Shown in pieces: positions 16,345-25,054 of a DNA stretch of 64,000 nt. Under the pieces are notes generated by a model. The model saw nothing but the letters and a program-made list of their open reading frames with translations, had not been told where the DNA came from and ran no database searches. Within the stretch, counting starts at the first letter, position 1. Each line of letters begins with the position of its first letter. The DNA comes from Microbispora hainanensis (GTDB taxonomy: Bacteria; Actinomycetota; Actinomycetes; Streptosporangiales; Streptosporangiaceae). The position numbers were made by a program, and so were the translations under genes. The DNA lies in the NCBI RefSeq assembly GCF_006874475.1, contig NZ_VIRM01000007.1:62001-126000 (forward strand), given 5' to 3'.

Positions 16345-17112
16345 GTGGCACAATCCATCCAGCGTGCGATCAACCTGATCCGGGTGGCGGCGGAGCATCC
16401 GCTGACGCTCACTGAGGCCTCGGACGTGCTGGGCGTCCACAAGTCCACGGCTTTGCGGATCTTGCAAGCGCTCGAGGCCGCACGGTTCGTACGCAAGACA
16501 GGAGCGGGGACCTACGTGTTCGGAAGCGGGCTCATCGAACTGTCCGAGCTCGCGCTCAGTTCGATGGACCTGCGCCAGCTCGCGTCCGCGCACCTGCGCC
16601 GGCTCCAGCGGCAGACGGGCCATACCGTCCACCTGGCGCAGCTGACCGGCGACGAGATCATTTATATCGACAAGGTCGACAGCCCCGCGTTCGACGCGGT
16701 GAAGCTGCCGTCTCGGATCGGCCGGGCCGTGTCACTCTATGCGAGCGCCGTCGGAAAGGCGATCCTCGCCTACCTCCCCAGAGAGGACCGCGATCGCCTG
16801 CTCGCACACGTTACCTTCGAGCGGCACACCGGCACGACCATCACTGATCGCGACTCCTTCGAAGCCGAACTCGCCCAGGTCCGCGAGCAGGGCTGGTCTG
16901 TCGACAACGGCGAGCACGACGCCTACGTCATGTGCGTGGCCGCACCGGTCAGGGATTCACGGGGCAAGGTCGTCGCCGCCGTCTCCGTCACCGCGATCGA
17001 GGTGATCGAGACCTTGGACCAGTTGAAGGAGAAACTTCCGCTGGTGCTGGAGACCGCGACGCTGATCTCAGAAGAGGCCGGATACACGCCGGAGCCGCCG
17101 CCGGCGAGCTGA
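16345..17112 (+). CDS. IclR-family transcriptional regulator
   Basis: A 255-residue regulator. The winged helix is at residues 1-65 (ASDVLGVHKSTALRILQALE) and the C-terminal ligand domain shows VGKAILAYLPREDRDRLL and the typical cysteine region DAYVMCVAAPVRDSRGKVVA. The start GTG at 16345 follows a purine-rich ribosome site. It is divergent from the sugar-acid uptake operon and is its likely local regulator, with a sugar acid or keto acid as inducer by analogy to relatives such as KdgR. A bidirectional terminator follows the gene. Confidence 0.93.
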   Translation: MAQSIQRAINLIRVAAEHPLTLTEASDVLGVHKSTALRILQALEAARFVRKTGAGTYVFGSGLIELSELALSSMDLRQLASAHLRRLQRQTGHTVHLAQLTGDEIIYIDKVDSPAFDAVKLPSRIGRAVSLYASAVGKAILAYLPREDRDRLLAHVTFERHTGTTITDRDSFEAELAQVREQGWSVDNGEHDAYVMCVAAPVRDSRGKVVAAVSVTAIEVIETLDQLKEKLPLVLETATLISEEAGYTPEPPPAS

Positions 17113-17213
17113 GCCGCGGCCTGTGGAGCACTTCGAAGTGCCGTCGGCGTTGGCCTGACACGCCGACTTCTCTCCAGGACCTCCCCAGGCCGCATGCTCA
17201 GATGGTCCGGCGA

Positions 17214-17256
17214 CCTTGCCGTGGCGCCCCCGCAGGTGAGAGGCGCCACGGCAAGG
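17214..17256. terminator. Bidirectional terminator between convergent iclR and esterase genes
   Basis: Perfect 15-base arms CCTTGCCGTGGCGCC (17214-17228) and GGCGCCACGGCAAGG (17242-17256) flank a 13-base loop and lie between two converging genes. Confidence 0.85.
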
Positions 17257-17284
17257 CCCTGCCGGGTTGGCGGGAGGAACCAGA

Positions 17285-18859
17285 TCAGTCGACGGTCACC
17301 TGCGTGCTCTGTGATGCGTTGAACAGTTTGTCGCCCGGGTAGCGGGCGACGACGGGGCCGTCGAGAAGCGCGCGGTCGACCGCCTTGCGGAAGGTGGCCA
17401 CACCGTTCTTGACCGGTGCGGATCCGAGGTGGGTGTCACCGGCGTAGAACTCGGCCTTGCCGGTCGGGGAGGCGACGTTGGCGGTCACGGTGCCCACCGC
17501 GGCGGTCGCCGTGAGCCTGACGTTGTGGGAGTTCCCGGCGGGCGTGGCGGTGACGTCCAGGCCCGTCGTGGTGGTGCGGAACGCCACGTTACGCAGATAG
17601 AAGTCGAGCATCGGACGCCAGACATGCCAGGTGTGCATGCCGTCGACGTAGTACTCCTTGATCTCGACGCCGGCGGACCGCAGCGCCTCGGCGCGGGTGT
17701 GCAGGCTCTGGGCGCTGGTGCCGTCCTGCCGTCCGGTGCCGAAGAGGAGGCCGCCGGGCACCGTCTTCAGGCGGTCGATCTGCGCCTGCGAGGCGGCCGG
17801 CCCGCCGATGCTCCAGGCGGCGTCGTAGGCGAACAGGTCGGTGTTGTCGTACATGATGGTGAACGCACGGCTCCCGCCCGCGGAGAACCCGCCGAACGCG
17901 CGGTCCTCCGGCCGGGTCGAGACGTGGTAGTTCTGCTCCACGAACGGGATGACGTTGTTGCGCAGCTCGTCGGCGTACCCCTGGTTGCCACCGGGCAGGC
18001 CGTTGAAGTCGGTGGACACGACCACCATCGGCTGCACCACGCCGTCCTTGATGGCGTTCTCCACGATGTGGTGGGCCACGCCCTGCATCGTCCAGGCGAT
18101 CGAGCTGTCCCCGGCGCCGTGGCTCAGATACAGCGTGGGGTAGGGCGTCGCCCGGTTCGGGTCGTAACCGTGCGGCGTGTAGACGACGATGTCATGCACC
18201 CCGGCGGGGTTGGTCGACAGCGGCGACGGATACCGCCGCGACTCCAGTTTCCCGGCCTGGTCGGCTTTGACCGGCGCCTGATAGCCGTTGTCGTAGGTGG
18301 GGAACTTCTCGCTGCCCGGTACGTAGATCGTGCTGCGCACCGCGCCCGGCGCGCTCGGATACTGGGGCTGCACTTCCCACCGGTTGGCCGGGTCGTCGTG
18401 CAGCGCGCAGCCGGTGGCCTCCACATTGGTGCAGTCGTGGGTGAAGGCGTAGCGGAACGTTCCGGCGGGTAACGGGACCGTGATCTCCCATATCCCGTCG
18501 GCGCCGAGCTGCATGGGCAGGATGCGCCAGGGAGTGGCCGCGGTGTCGCCCGGCTGCCACTGCGACGGCGGGCGGTTGTCGCCGACGTTGTCGGGCTGAG
18601 CGAAGAACCAGTCGCCGTAGATTTGTACGCTGTCGACACCGGCGGGCGCCTGGTATCGGAACGTCACCGCGTACCCGGTCGGGGGTGCGTCGGTTTTGAC
18701 CAGCGCCGGACCCAGCGGCTTCGCCGGTGCCGCCGAGGCCGGAGTGGCCGGCACCCCCACCCCGGCCACCGCTGCGGCGACCGTCAGGCCGGCCAGGAGC
18801 GACCTCAGCCTTCTACCTCGTTGGATCCTCGGTGGACGATGGGGACAGGCGACGGGCAC
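17285..18859 (-). CDS. Secreted esterase with N-terminal CBM48-like and C-terminal Ig-like domains
   Basis: A 524-residue exported protein. The first ~44 residues form a signal peptide ending ASAAPA. A CBM48/E-set-like sandwich (VTFRYQAPAGVDSVQIYGDW) precedes an alpha/beta-hydrolase esterase-D-type domain with the nucleophile elbow GGFSAGGSRAF and the oxyanion region YLSHGAGDS; the histidine is probably in the GMHTWHVW stretch. A terminal Ig-like repeat follows. Relatives include feruloyl and acetyl-xylan esterases of hemicellulose breakdown. Start GTG 18859 follows the ribosome site GGAGGGAGA. It is divergent from the GH43 gene across an operator-rich region, so the two are likely co-regulated. 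Confidence 0.88.
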   Translation of the reverse strand: MPVACPHRPPRIQRGRRLRSLLAGLTVAAAVAGVGVPATPASAAPAKPLGPALVKTDAPPTGYAVTFRYQAPAGVDSVQIYGDWFFAQPDNVGDNRPPSQWQPGDTAATPWRILPMQLGADGIWEITVPLPAGTFRYAFTHDCTNVEATGCALHDDPANRWEVQPQYPSAPGAVRSTIYVPGSEKFPTYDNGYQAPVKADQAGKLESRRYPSPLSTNPAGVHDIVVYTPHGYDPNRATPYPTLYLSHGAGDSSIAWTMQGVAHHIVENAIKDGVVQPMVVVSTDFNGLPGGNQGYADELRNNVIPFVEQNYHVSTRPEDRAFGGFSAGGSRAFTIMYDNTDLFAYDAAWSIGGPAASQAQIDRLKTVPGGLLFGTGRQDGTSAQSLHTRAEALRSAGVEIKEYYVDGMHTWHVWRPMLDFYLRNVAFRTTTTGLDVTATPAGNSHNVRLTATAAVGTVTANVASPTGKAEFYAGDTHLGSAPVKNGVATFRKAVDRALLDGPVVARYPGDKLFNASQSTQVTVD

Positions 18860-19247
18860 GTTGCTCTCCCTCCGAAGAGTGAAATGTGGTCAGACGTAAC
18901 GAATCGGACCTGACCGCTGCCGTGATCGTATGTGGCTGATCAACGATGTCAAGAGCAAATTGCATATGACGTTCCATGCGTTGCAACATATGCAATGAAT
19001 TCGGCGAGGACCGTCCGCATCCTGCTCGATCAGCACGCGGGTCCTCGATCTGCGCCAACTGCGACACGGCGCCGCGGCCCACCTGGGGCGAGACCTTTAT
19101 CCCAGTCCAGCGCGACTTTCATCGGTTGACCCACAAAGTTTGCTTATGTTAACGCTATCTTTCGCTGCCTTCGGAGGTTATGGTCTGCGTTCAAGGCCCG
19201 GACAGGGTGCCTCACGTGTCCACGGCGACTGGATCAAGGAGAATCGA
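18860..19247. promoter_or_regulatory. Divergent regulatory region between esterase and GH43 genes
   Basis: This 388-base gene-free stretch has a locally low GC content. It holds the inverted repeat ATTGCATATG (18959-18968) / CATATGCAAT (18987-18996), with the palindrome GTTGCAAC (18980-18987) inside, and a reverse-strand TGCAACGCAT (18976-18985). A weaker LacI-like element, GTTAACGCTATC, lies at 19148-19159, closer to the GH43 gene. No convincing -35/-10 pair could be fixed. Confidence 0.6.
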
Positions 19248-22208
19248 TTGAGATCGCGACAACAAAGATCGCGTCGCAGGCTGGGTCGCGCAGGCAGAGG
19301 TGTCGCGGGCCTGGCGCTGGGTGCGCTTCTCTCGGTCTCGCTCGCGGCGACGCCTTCCCACGCTGCCGAGGAGCAGCTCGACGAGGGTCTGGTGCACCAC
19401 TTCGCCCTCGACGAGACCGGTGGGACGACGCTGGTCAACTCGGGTAGCGCGGGCCCGGCGGCGAACGCCACACTCGTGCATCCGGAAAAGGCGACCTTGA
19501 CCGGCGATGGAGTCAGGTTCAACCCCGACTCTTACGAGAGCGCACTCGACGGTGCGTACGTGGCTCTGCCGGACGACATCACCGCCGGCATGTCGAACCT
19601 CACCGTCGACTATGACGTGTGGATCGACCCGGCGAACGTCGGCGAGCACCAGATGTGGAGCTTCGGCGCGAAGTCCGGCTCGTGCGACGCCGACACCGGC
19701 GCCCAGGGCTCCATCTTCGCGTCGAACACCCAGCGGTTCCGCATCGCGGTGGGTTCGGCGAACCTCCAGCAGAATCGGGTCCGCATGCCCGAGCGAGCGT
19801 GGACGCACGTCACCTACACCCAGTCGCTGAACGCGAACGGTACGAGCTGGACCGGCAGGCTCTACCTTGACGGCGTGCTGCACGCGACGTCGGCGAACCT
19901 GACCACGCCGCCGTCGCTGAACGCCGCCGGGACCAACTGCAACTTCCTCGCTCGCTCGCAGACGTCGGGCCACTACTCGTTCCGCGGAACGATCCGGGAC
20001 TTCCGGGTCTACGACCGGGCAGTGAGCCTCGACGAGACGCTCGCCCTGGCGAAAAGGACCGTCTCCGATGGCGTGCGCGCCGACGCCGAGGCCATCGACC
20101 TCGGTCTGACCAGCGCGATCGTACGCGACATCGTTCTGCCCAAGGTGGGCTCCGTGGCGGGCTCGGCCATCACGTGGACGAGTTCGGACCCGTCGGTCGT
20201 CGAGGTCCGCACCCCGCCGGCCCTCCCCAGCGCACGCAAGGTCGCGGTGATCGGCAAGATCACCCGGCCCGCGCAGGGACGGCCCGACGCGACGGCCACG
20301 CTCACGGCGACTGTCCGCAAGGGCGCCCAAGAGGTCACCACACGGGAGATTCCCGTCGTGGTGAAGGCCGAGTTCGACGACGCACAGGCGGTCGACCGTG
20401 ACACGTTCGACCTGACTCTGCACGCCACCGACCACGTGCGGGGAAACATCGACCTCCCCGCCACCGGCGAGTTCGGCTCGGCGGTCACCTGGAAGTCGAC
20501 CACCGACCTCGTCACCCCGACGGGTAAGGTGACCCGCCCCGCCTTCGGCCGTGCGGACGTCAACGCCGTCCTGACGGCGACCATCACCAAGGGCTCGGCC
20601 TCGAAGACGAAGTCGTTCCCGGTGACCATCACCGCCATGCCCCGTTCCGAGGAGTACGAGCGGTACTTCATGGGGTACTTCAAGGGCGAGGGGATCGCCG
20701 ACGGCGAACAGATCATGTTCGCGACGTCCAACGGGAACACCGCCCTGGACTGGACCGGTCTGACCGGAGGCCGGCCGTCGCTCATCTCGCAGCTGGGCGA
20801 CCAGGGCCTTCGTGACCCCCACATCGTCCGCTCGCCCGACGGCGACACGTTCTACATGATCGCCACTGACCTGAACTGGTACGACCAGGGCGGATACGCC
20901 ATCAACGACACCCAGTACATCGAGGTGTTCGAATCGCACGACCTCGTGCACTGGACTCCCCAGCGACACGTGAAGATCGCGCCCGACAACGCGGGCAACG
21001 CCTTCGCACCCGAGTCGCTGTGGGTCGACGAGATCGGCGCCTACGCCGTCTTCTGGGCACAGTCGCTGTGGAACGACCCGGTGAACCGCACCGGTCAGGG
21101 GAACGCGCAGATGTGGTACACCACGACGCGCGACTTCCAGACGTTCTCGGAACCGCAGGTCTGGCAGAACCCGGCCCCGCTGTCACGGATCGACACGACC
21201 GCCATACGAGTCGGTGACCACTACTACCGCGTGACGAAGAACGAGGCCGGCAACCAGGGTTCGGACATCTTCTCGGAGAAGCACACCGATTTCCTGGACA
21301 GCGACATCGACCACTGGACGTTGGTCGCTCCGGCGCTGGGGCGCACGACGTGGGTCGCCAACCAGGGATACGAGGGGCCGATCATCTTCAAGGCCAACCC
21401 CGGCGACACCTCCTGCCCCGGCCAGTTCTACCTCTGGGGTGACCGGTACACGAACGGCGGCGGATACCAGGCCGCGTGCCACGAGAACATCGAGGCCCCG
21501 ACCTGGAACGCCAAGGCGATCACGATGACCAACGCGGGCGTCGCCCGTCCGCGGCACGGCACCGTGATTCCGATCACCCTCCGCGAGTGGAACGACATCC
21601 GCGGGATCCCGAACAGCGACGTCACGACCACCGCCGAGGTGGCCGTCGAGCCGTACGCGACCGGGGCCCAGACGACCACGGCCACCGCCACGGTCAAGGC
21701 GGGCGACGGGTTCGAGACGGGCGGTCAGGTGCGGTTCAGCGTCGGCTCGTGGTCGAAGCTCGCCCACCTGGAGGACGGCACGGCCACGGTCACGCTGCCG
21801 GCGGACCTGCCCGCGGGTGCCCGCACGGTCAAGGCCGAGTACCTCGGCTTCGACTACCTGAAGGCATCGGAAAGCACGGCGTCGTTCCAGGTGCCGTCCG
21901 GCCCGAACGCCGTCAAGGTCAAGGCGAAAACCGCGCCGGCGTCGGTTGTCCGCGGGAACACGTTCACGCTGGACGTGACCGTCGGGCCGGCGGGCGGGCA
22001 GAAGAAGAACGCTCCGACCCCGACCGGCGAGGTCACCGTCACCTTCGGCGGCACCGTGCAGGTCGTGCCACTGGCGGACGGCAAGGCCGTCGTCACACTG
22101 CGGACCGCCGATCTGCAGCGCGGGGTCTACCCGGTCCACGTGGCCTACTCCGGCAACCCGGCCTACCAGCCGCACGCCGCCGACTACCAGAAGTTGACGG
22201 TGCGATAG
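19248..22208 (+). CDS. Secreted GH43-type glycoside hydrolase with LamG and Ig-like domains
   Basis: A 986-residue exported protein. The TTG start at 19248 is preferred because it has the ribosome site AAGGAG and opens directly on a signal peptide ending SHAAEE; upstream in-frame starts have neither. A LamG/concanavalin-like module occupies about residues 45-270 (LVHHFALDETGG), then two bacterial Ig-like domains to about 470, then a five-bladed beta-propeller of GH43 type with DPHIVRSPDGDTFYMIATDL, the expected acidic positions in the FAPESLW region and YEGPIIFK. Two more Ig-like repeats close the protein. Likely substrates are arabinan- or arabinoxylan-type side chains; exact activity is inference. 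Confidence 0.9.
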   Translation: MRSRQQRSRRRLGRAGRGVAGLALGALLSVSLAATPSHAAEEQLDEGLVHHFALDETGGTTLVNSGSAGPAANATLVHPEKATLTGDGVRFNPDSYESALDGAYVALPDDITAGMSNLTVDYDVWIDPANVGEHQMWSFGAKSGSCDADTGAQGSIFASNTQRFRIAVGSANLQQNRVRMPERAWTHVTYTQSLNANGTSWTGRLYLDGVLHATSANLTTPPSLNAAGTNCNFLARSQTSGHYSFRGTIRDFRVYDRAVSLDETLALAKRTVSDGVRADAEAIDLGLTSAIVRDIVLPKVGSVAGSAITWTSSDPSVVEVRTPPALPSARKVAVIGKITRPAQGRPDATATLTATVRKGAQEVTTREIPVVVKAEFDDAQAVDRDTFDLTLHATDHVRGNIDLPATGEFGSAVTWKSTTDLVTPTGKVTRPAFGRADVNAVLTATITKGSASKTKSFPVTITAMPRSEEYERYFMGYFKGEGIADGEQIMFATSNGNTALDWTGLTGGRPSLISQLGDQGLRDPHIVRSPDGDTFYMIATDLNWYDQGGYAINDTQYIEVFESHDLVHWTPQRHVKIAPDNAGNAFAPESLWVDEIGAYAVFWAQSLWNDPVNRTGQGNAQMWYTTTRDFQTFSEPQVWQNPAPLSRIDTTAIRVGDHYYRVTKNEAGNQGSDIFSEKHTDFLDSDIDHWTLVAPALGRTTWVANQGYEGPIIFKANPGDTSCPGQFYLWGDRYTNGGGYQAACHENIEAPTWNAKAITMTNAGVARPRHGTVIPITLREWNDIRGIPNSDVTTTAEVAVEPYATGAQTTTATATVKAGDGFETGGQVRFSVGSWSKLAHLEDGTATVTLPADLPAGARTVKAEYLGFDYLKASESTASFQVPSGPNAVKVKAKTAPASVVRGNTFTLDVTVGPAGGQKKNAPTPTGEVTVTFGGTVQVVPLADGKAVVTLRTADLQRGVYPVHVAYSGNPAYQPHAADYQKLTVR

Positions 22209-22214
22209 CGGCAA

Positions 22215-22251
22215 GTGGCGGGCCGGCGACCTCGTCTCGCCGGCCCGCCAC
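22215..22251 (+). terminator. Strong hairpin terminator after GH43 gene
   Basis: Perfect 15-base arms GTGGCGGGCCGGCGA and TCGCCGGCCCGCCAC around a 7-base loop begin 6 bases past the stop codon. Confidence 0.85.
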
Positions 22252-22296
22252 GAGCGGCCTGTGCGGGCCGGCGACCACGGCGTCTATCGTTCCCGC

Positions 22297-22998
22297 ATGA
22301 AGGTCTGTTCCATCGCCGCTCCGGCCTCGGCGGAGGAGGCGGAGGCGATCCAGGACGCCCTGCGGCCCCGGCTGGACCTGACCGGCCCGGGTCCCCGCGA
22401 CCCTGCCCTGGTGGCGGGGGTGGACGTGGCCTACGCCGACGACCTGCTGGCCGCCGCGGTCGTGGTGCTCGACGGGACGAGCCTGGACGTGGTCGAGCAG
22501 GTGACGGTGCCGGGACGGCCGGCCTTCGGCTACGTGCCCGGTCTGCTCGCCTTCCGCGAACTGCCCAGCCTCGTCGAGGCGCTGGAGCGGCTCACCGTCA
22601 CCCCCGACCTGATCGTCTGCGACGGGTACGGCCTGGCGCATCCCCGGCGGTTCGGCCTCGCCTGCCACCTCGGGGTGCTCACCGGCCTGCCCACGATCGG
22701 CGTCGGCAAGACCGCCTTCGTCGGCTCCTTCGAGCCGCCCGGCCGGGAGCGCGGCTCGTGGAGCGAACTGCTTCTGGACGGCCAGGTGGTCGGCCGGGTG
22801 TTGCGCACCCAGGACGGCGTGAAGCCGGTCTTCGTCTCCGTCGGGCACCGGGTCGACCTGGAGACCGCCTGCCACGACGTGCTGGCCCTCACCCCGCGTC
22901 ACCGGCTCCCCGAGACGACGCGCGCCGCCGACCGCCTGTCCCGTTCGGCGTTGAAGGCCGCTCTGGCCGCCTCCGGTGGTCCACGCCCCCGGCAGTGA
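22297..22998 (+). CDS. nfi: Endonuclease V (deoxyinosine 3' endonuclease)
   Basis: A 233-residue DNA repair nuclease that cuts near deaminated adenine (inosine). The catalytic aspartate is in VAGVDVAYADD, and the core motifs CDGYGLAHPRRFGLACHLGV and PTIGVGKTAF are intact, including the metal and base-pocket residues. The length fits the family (about 220-230 residues). ATG 22297 was chosen over a longer frame because family members begin shortly before the N-terminal helix seen here. Its stop codon directly abuts the stop of the convergent small gene at 22999. Confidence 0.95.
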   Translation: MKVCSIAAPASAEEAEAIQDALRPRLDLTGPGPRDPALVAGVDVAYADDLLAAAVVVLDGTSLDVVEQVTVPGRPAFGYVPGLLAFRELPSLVEALERLTVTPDLIVCDGYGLAHPRRFGLACHLGVLTGLPTIGVGKTAFVGSFEPPGRERGSWSELLLDGQVVGRVLRTQDGVKPVFVSVGHRVDLETACHDVLALTPRHRLPETTRAADRLSRSALKAALAASGGPRPRQ

Positions 22999-23307
22999 TC
23001 AGGAGGCGCCTTCGGCCAGGTGGCGTTCGACGGTGGCGACCTTGGCGTCGAGCCTGCCCTCCCCGGCACGGGCGTCGGCCTTGAGCACCAGGCTGACACG
23101 GGAGCAGCGGGCCTCCACGGCGGCGACCGCGTCCTTGACGACGGCGAGCACCTCGTCCCACGTCTCGCCCTCGACCGTGGTGAACATGGCGTCGGTGCGG
23201 TTGGGCAGCCCGGACGCGCGGACCACGCGCACCGCCTCCGCCACCATCTCGCCCACGTCCTCACCGGCGCCGATCGGCGTGACGCTGAACGCGACGAGAA
23301 CCGACAT
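22999..23307 (-). CDS. MTH1187-family thiamine-binding-type protein
   Basis: A 102-residue ferredoxin-like-fold protein of the MTH1187/YkoF-like family, whose members bind thiamine or its precursors. The start [20 protein letters not shown] is diagnostic, and the segment [12 protein letters not shown] near the C-terminus is conserved. ATG 23307 follows the ribosome site GAGGAGGTTCC. It is probably cytosolic; a role in thiamine homeostasis is family knowledge, and nothing around it confirms this here. Confidence 0.88.
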   Translation of the reverse strand: MSVLVAFSVTPIGAGEDVGEMVAEAVRVVRASGLPNRTDAMFTTVEGETWDEVLAVVKDAVAAVEARCSRVSLVLKADARAGEGRLDAKVATVERHLAEGAS

Positions 23308-23380
23308 GGAACCTCCTCGAAGATCGCATCCCCGGGCCACGCTAACACCCGCCGCCCGGCGGCGGCGGGGGCCGGGTGGA

Positions 23381-23866
23381 TCACGCCCGGGCGGTGCGCT
23401 CACCCCTCCTGTGACGGGCGGCCGCGCGGGCGTGCGCGCCGGTGAGGAGAGCACGCACCTGCTCGGCGGTGCCGTCGCCGGGGTTGAGCACGCAGATCCA
23501 CGACTGGGCGGCGTACAGGGGGTGCGGCAGGATCCGGTCGGGCACGCGGTAGTCCAGCGCCTCCTGGTGGTCGGCGTGGGCGGCCGGCGGATAACCGAGC
23601 AGTTCCTCGAACACGGCGCGGCCGACCGCGACGTTGACCCGGAAGACGCCGGGCCGGTTCAGGTCGGAGGCGGTGTCGAACCCCTCGTAGTCCTTCACGA
23701 CGACGGTGGCGAAGGGCATCTTCCGGTTGGCCGGCTGGTCGTCGGGGTCGTAGTGGAAGAAGGTGTCTCCCCAAGCCGCCTGCGGGGCGCCGTTGTCCTC
23801 CGCGGCGGTGAAGGCGACGACACCCCGCAGGCCGGTCACGAATTCGATGACGTCGTTCTCGGTCAC
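23381..23866 (-). CDS. DUF6194 family protein
   Basis: A 161-residue protein matching actinobacterial DUF6194 proteins by its sequence blocks [48 protein letters not shown] and [20 protein letters not shown]. It has no signal or membrane segment. The family has no established function; the fold has some look of MmcQ/YjbR-like DNA-binding proteins, which is only an impression. GTG 23866 is chosen because a GGACC element precedes it; the longer frame upstream has poor coding character. Confidence 0.75.
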   Translation of the reverse strand: MTENDVIEFVTGLRGVVAFTAAEDNGAPQAAWGDTFFHYDPDDQPANRKMPFATVVVKDYEGFDTASDLNRPGVFRVNVAVGRAVFEELLGYPPAAHADHQEALDYRVPDRILPHPLYAAQSWICVLNPGDGTAEQVRALLTGAHARAAARHRRGERTARA

Positions 23867-23991
23867 ACGAGGTCCTTTTCTCGCTGGATTTCCTCCTTCA
23901 AGTTTCTCATTCAAGTCCTTTGTGAGACTTTCCCGGGAAATCCGCTGACGACCGTACATCAACCCTCAACTCGGGAGTGGAACCTCCGCGC

Positions 23992-24849
23992 TCAGCTCCG
24001 GGGAGCCCGCACCACGGCGACGGGGCAGCGCGCGTGGTGCAGGACCGACCTGCTCACCGAGCCGAGCACCGCCGCTCCGACGGCGCCGCGCCCGCGCGAC
24101 CCCACGACGAGCAGGTCGGCCTTCTCCCCCGCCTCCGCCAGCGCGGTGACCGGATGCCCGCAGACGGCCCGCATCTCGGCGGTGACGTCGGGATACCGGT
24201 CCCGGTGGGCCCGCAGGGCGCCCGCCGCGTAGTCCTCCTGGGCCTTGCGCACCTCGTCGACGTCGTAGGCGATCTCCGGAGCGAAGGGGTGCACGGGAAG
24301 CTGCCAGGCGTACAAGGCCAGCAGGCGGCAGTCGCGCAGCCGCGCTTCCTCGAACGCGTAGGTCAGGGCGGCGGCGGCTTCGCCCGAGCCGTCGACGCCG
24401 ACGACGACCAGCCCGTGGGGCGCCGACACCCCGGCCCGCACCACGACGACGGGGACGTCGACCTGACCGGCGACGTGCATGCCGACCGACCCGAGCAGCA
24501 TGCCGGTGAACCCGCCGTGGCCCCTGCTGCCGATCACGATCTCCGCCGCGTTCCCGGCCTCCTGGCGCAGCACCCGCGACGGGTCGCCCTCGATCATGGC
24601 GGTGGTCACGCGTACGGCCGGGTGGGTCTCGCGCACGGCCTGTCCGGCCTCCTCCAGGATTCGCCGGCCGGCCCGGTCGAGCTGGTCCTCGATGGGGATG
24701 GGATAGCGCGCGATCTCGTACGGCAGGCGGTCCACCGCGTGGACGATCCGCAGCGGCAGGCCCTTGCGTGCCGCGTCGCCCGCGGCCCATTCCACCGCGG
24801 CGGCCGCGGGGCGCGAGCCGTCGGTGCCGACGATGACGGGTTCGGCCAT
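23992..24849 (-). CDS. Universal stress protein, tandem UspA domains
   Basis: A 285-residue protein made of two UspA domains. Each carries the ATP-binding signature G-x2-G-x9-G-(S/T): GSRGHGGFTGMLLGSVGMHV in the first and GSRGRGAVGAAVLGSVSRSV in the second, with the domain starts VIVGTDGSRPA and VVVGVDGSGEA. Such proteins bind ATP and act in dormancy, redox or nutrient stress. It is a monocistronic unit with the ribosome site AGGAGT before ATG 24849. A paralogue lies at 58469-59329. Confidence 0.95.
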   Translation of the reverse strand: MAEPVIVGTDGSRPAAAAVEWAAGDAARKGLPLRIVHAVDRLPYEIARYPIPIEDQLDRAGRRILEEAGQAVRETHPAVRVTTAMIEGDPSRVLRQEAGNAAEIVIGSRGHGGFTGMLLGSVGMHVAGQVDVPVVVVRAGVSAPHGLVVVGVDGSGEAAAALTYAFEEARLRDCRLLALYAWQLPVHPFAPEIAYDVDEVRKAQEDYAAGALRAHRDRYPDVTAEMRAVCGHPVTALAEAGEKADLLVVGSRGRGAVGAAVLGSVSRSVLHHARCPVAVVRAPRS

Positions 24850-24971
24850 GACTCCTCCTTCTGCTCCTGCCTCTATCCGACCGCCCGCGCCTCGTCCGGG
24901 GCAGGGCCGCTGGTCCCTGCCCGGCGGGACCTTTCTCCTCCCCGCATCGGGGTTCGTGGGCGGGCATGAAG

Positions 24972-25010
24972 CGGCCGGCTCGCGCGGTGACGGGGCGCGC
25001 GAGCCGGCCG
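24972..25010 (-). terminator. Strong hairpin terminator after expansin gene
   Basis: Perfect 15-base arms CGGCCGGCTCGCGCG (24972-24986) and CGCGCGAGCCGGCCG (24996-25010) with a 9-base loop lie downstream of the minus-strand expansin gene. Confidence 0.85.
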
Positions 25011-25054
25011 GAGGCCGGGAACGGGAGTGGGGAGCAGAGACTCAGGAGCAGAGG

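Noticed and set aside
19212..20969. A 585-codon minus-strand frame opposite the GH43 gene.
   Set aside because: It is an antisense shadow with no recognisable domain; the plus strand encodes recognisable LamG and propeller domains.
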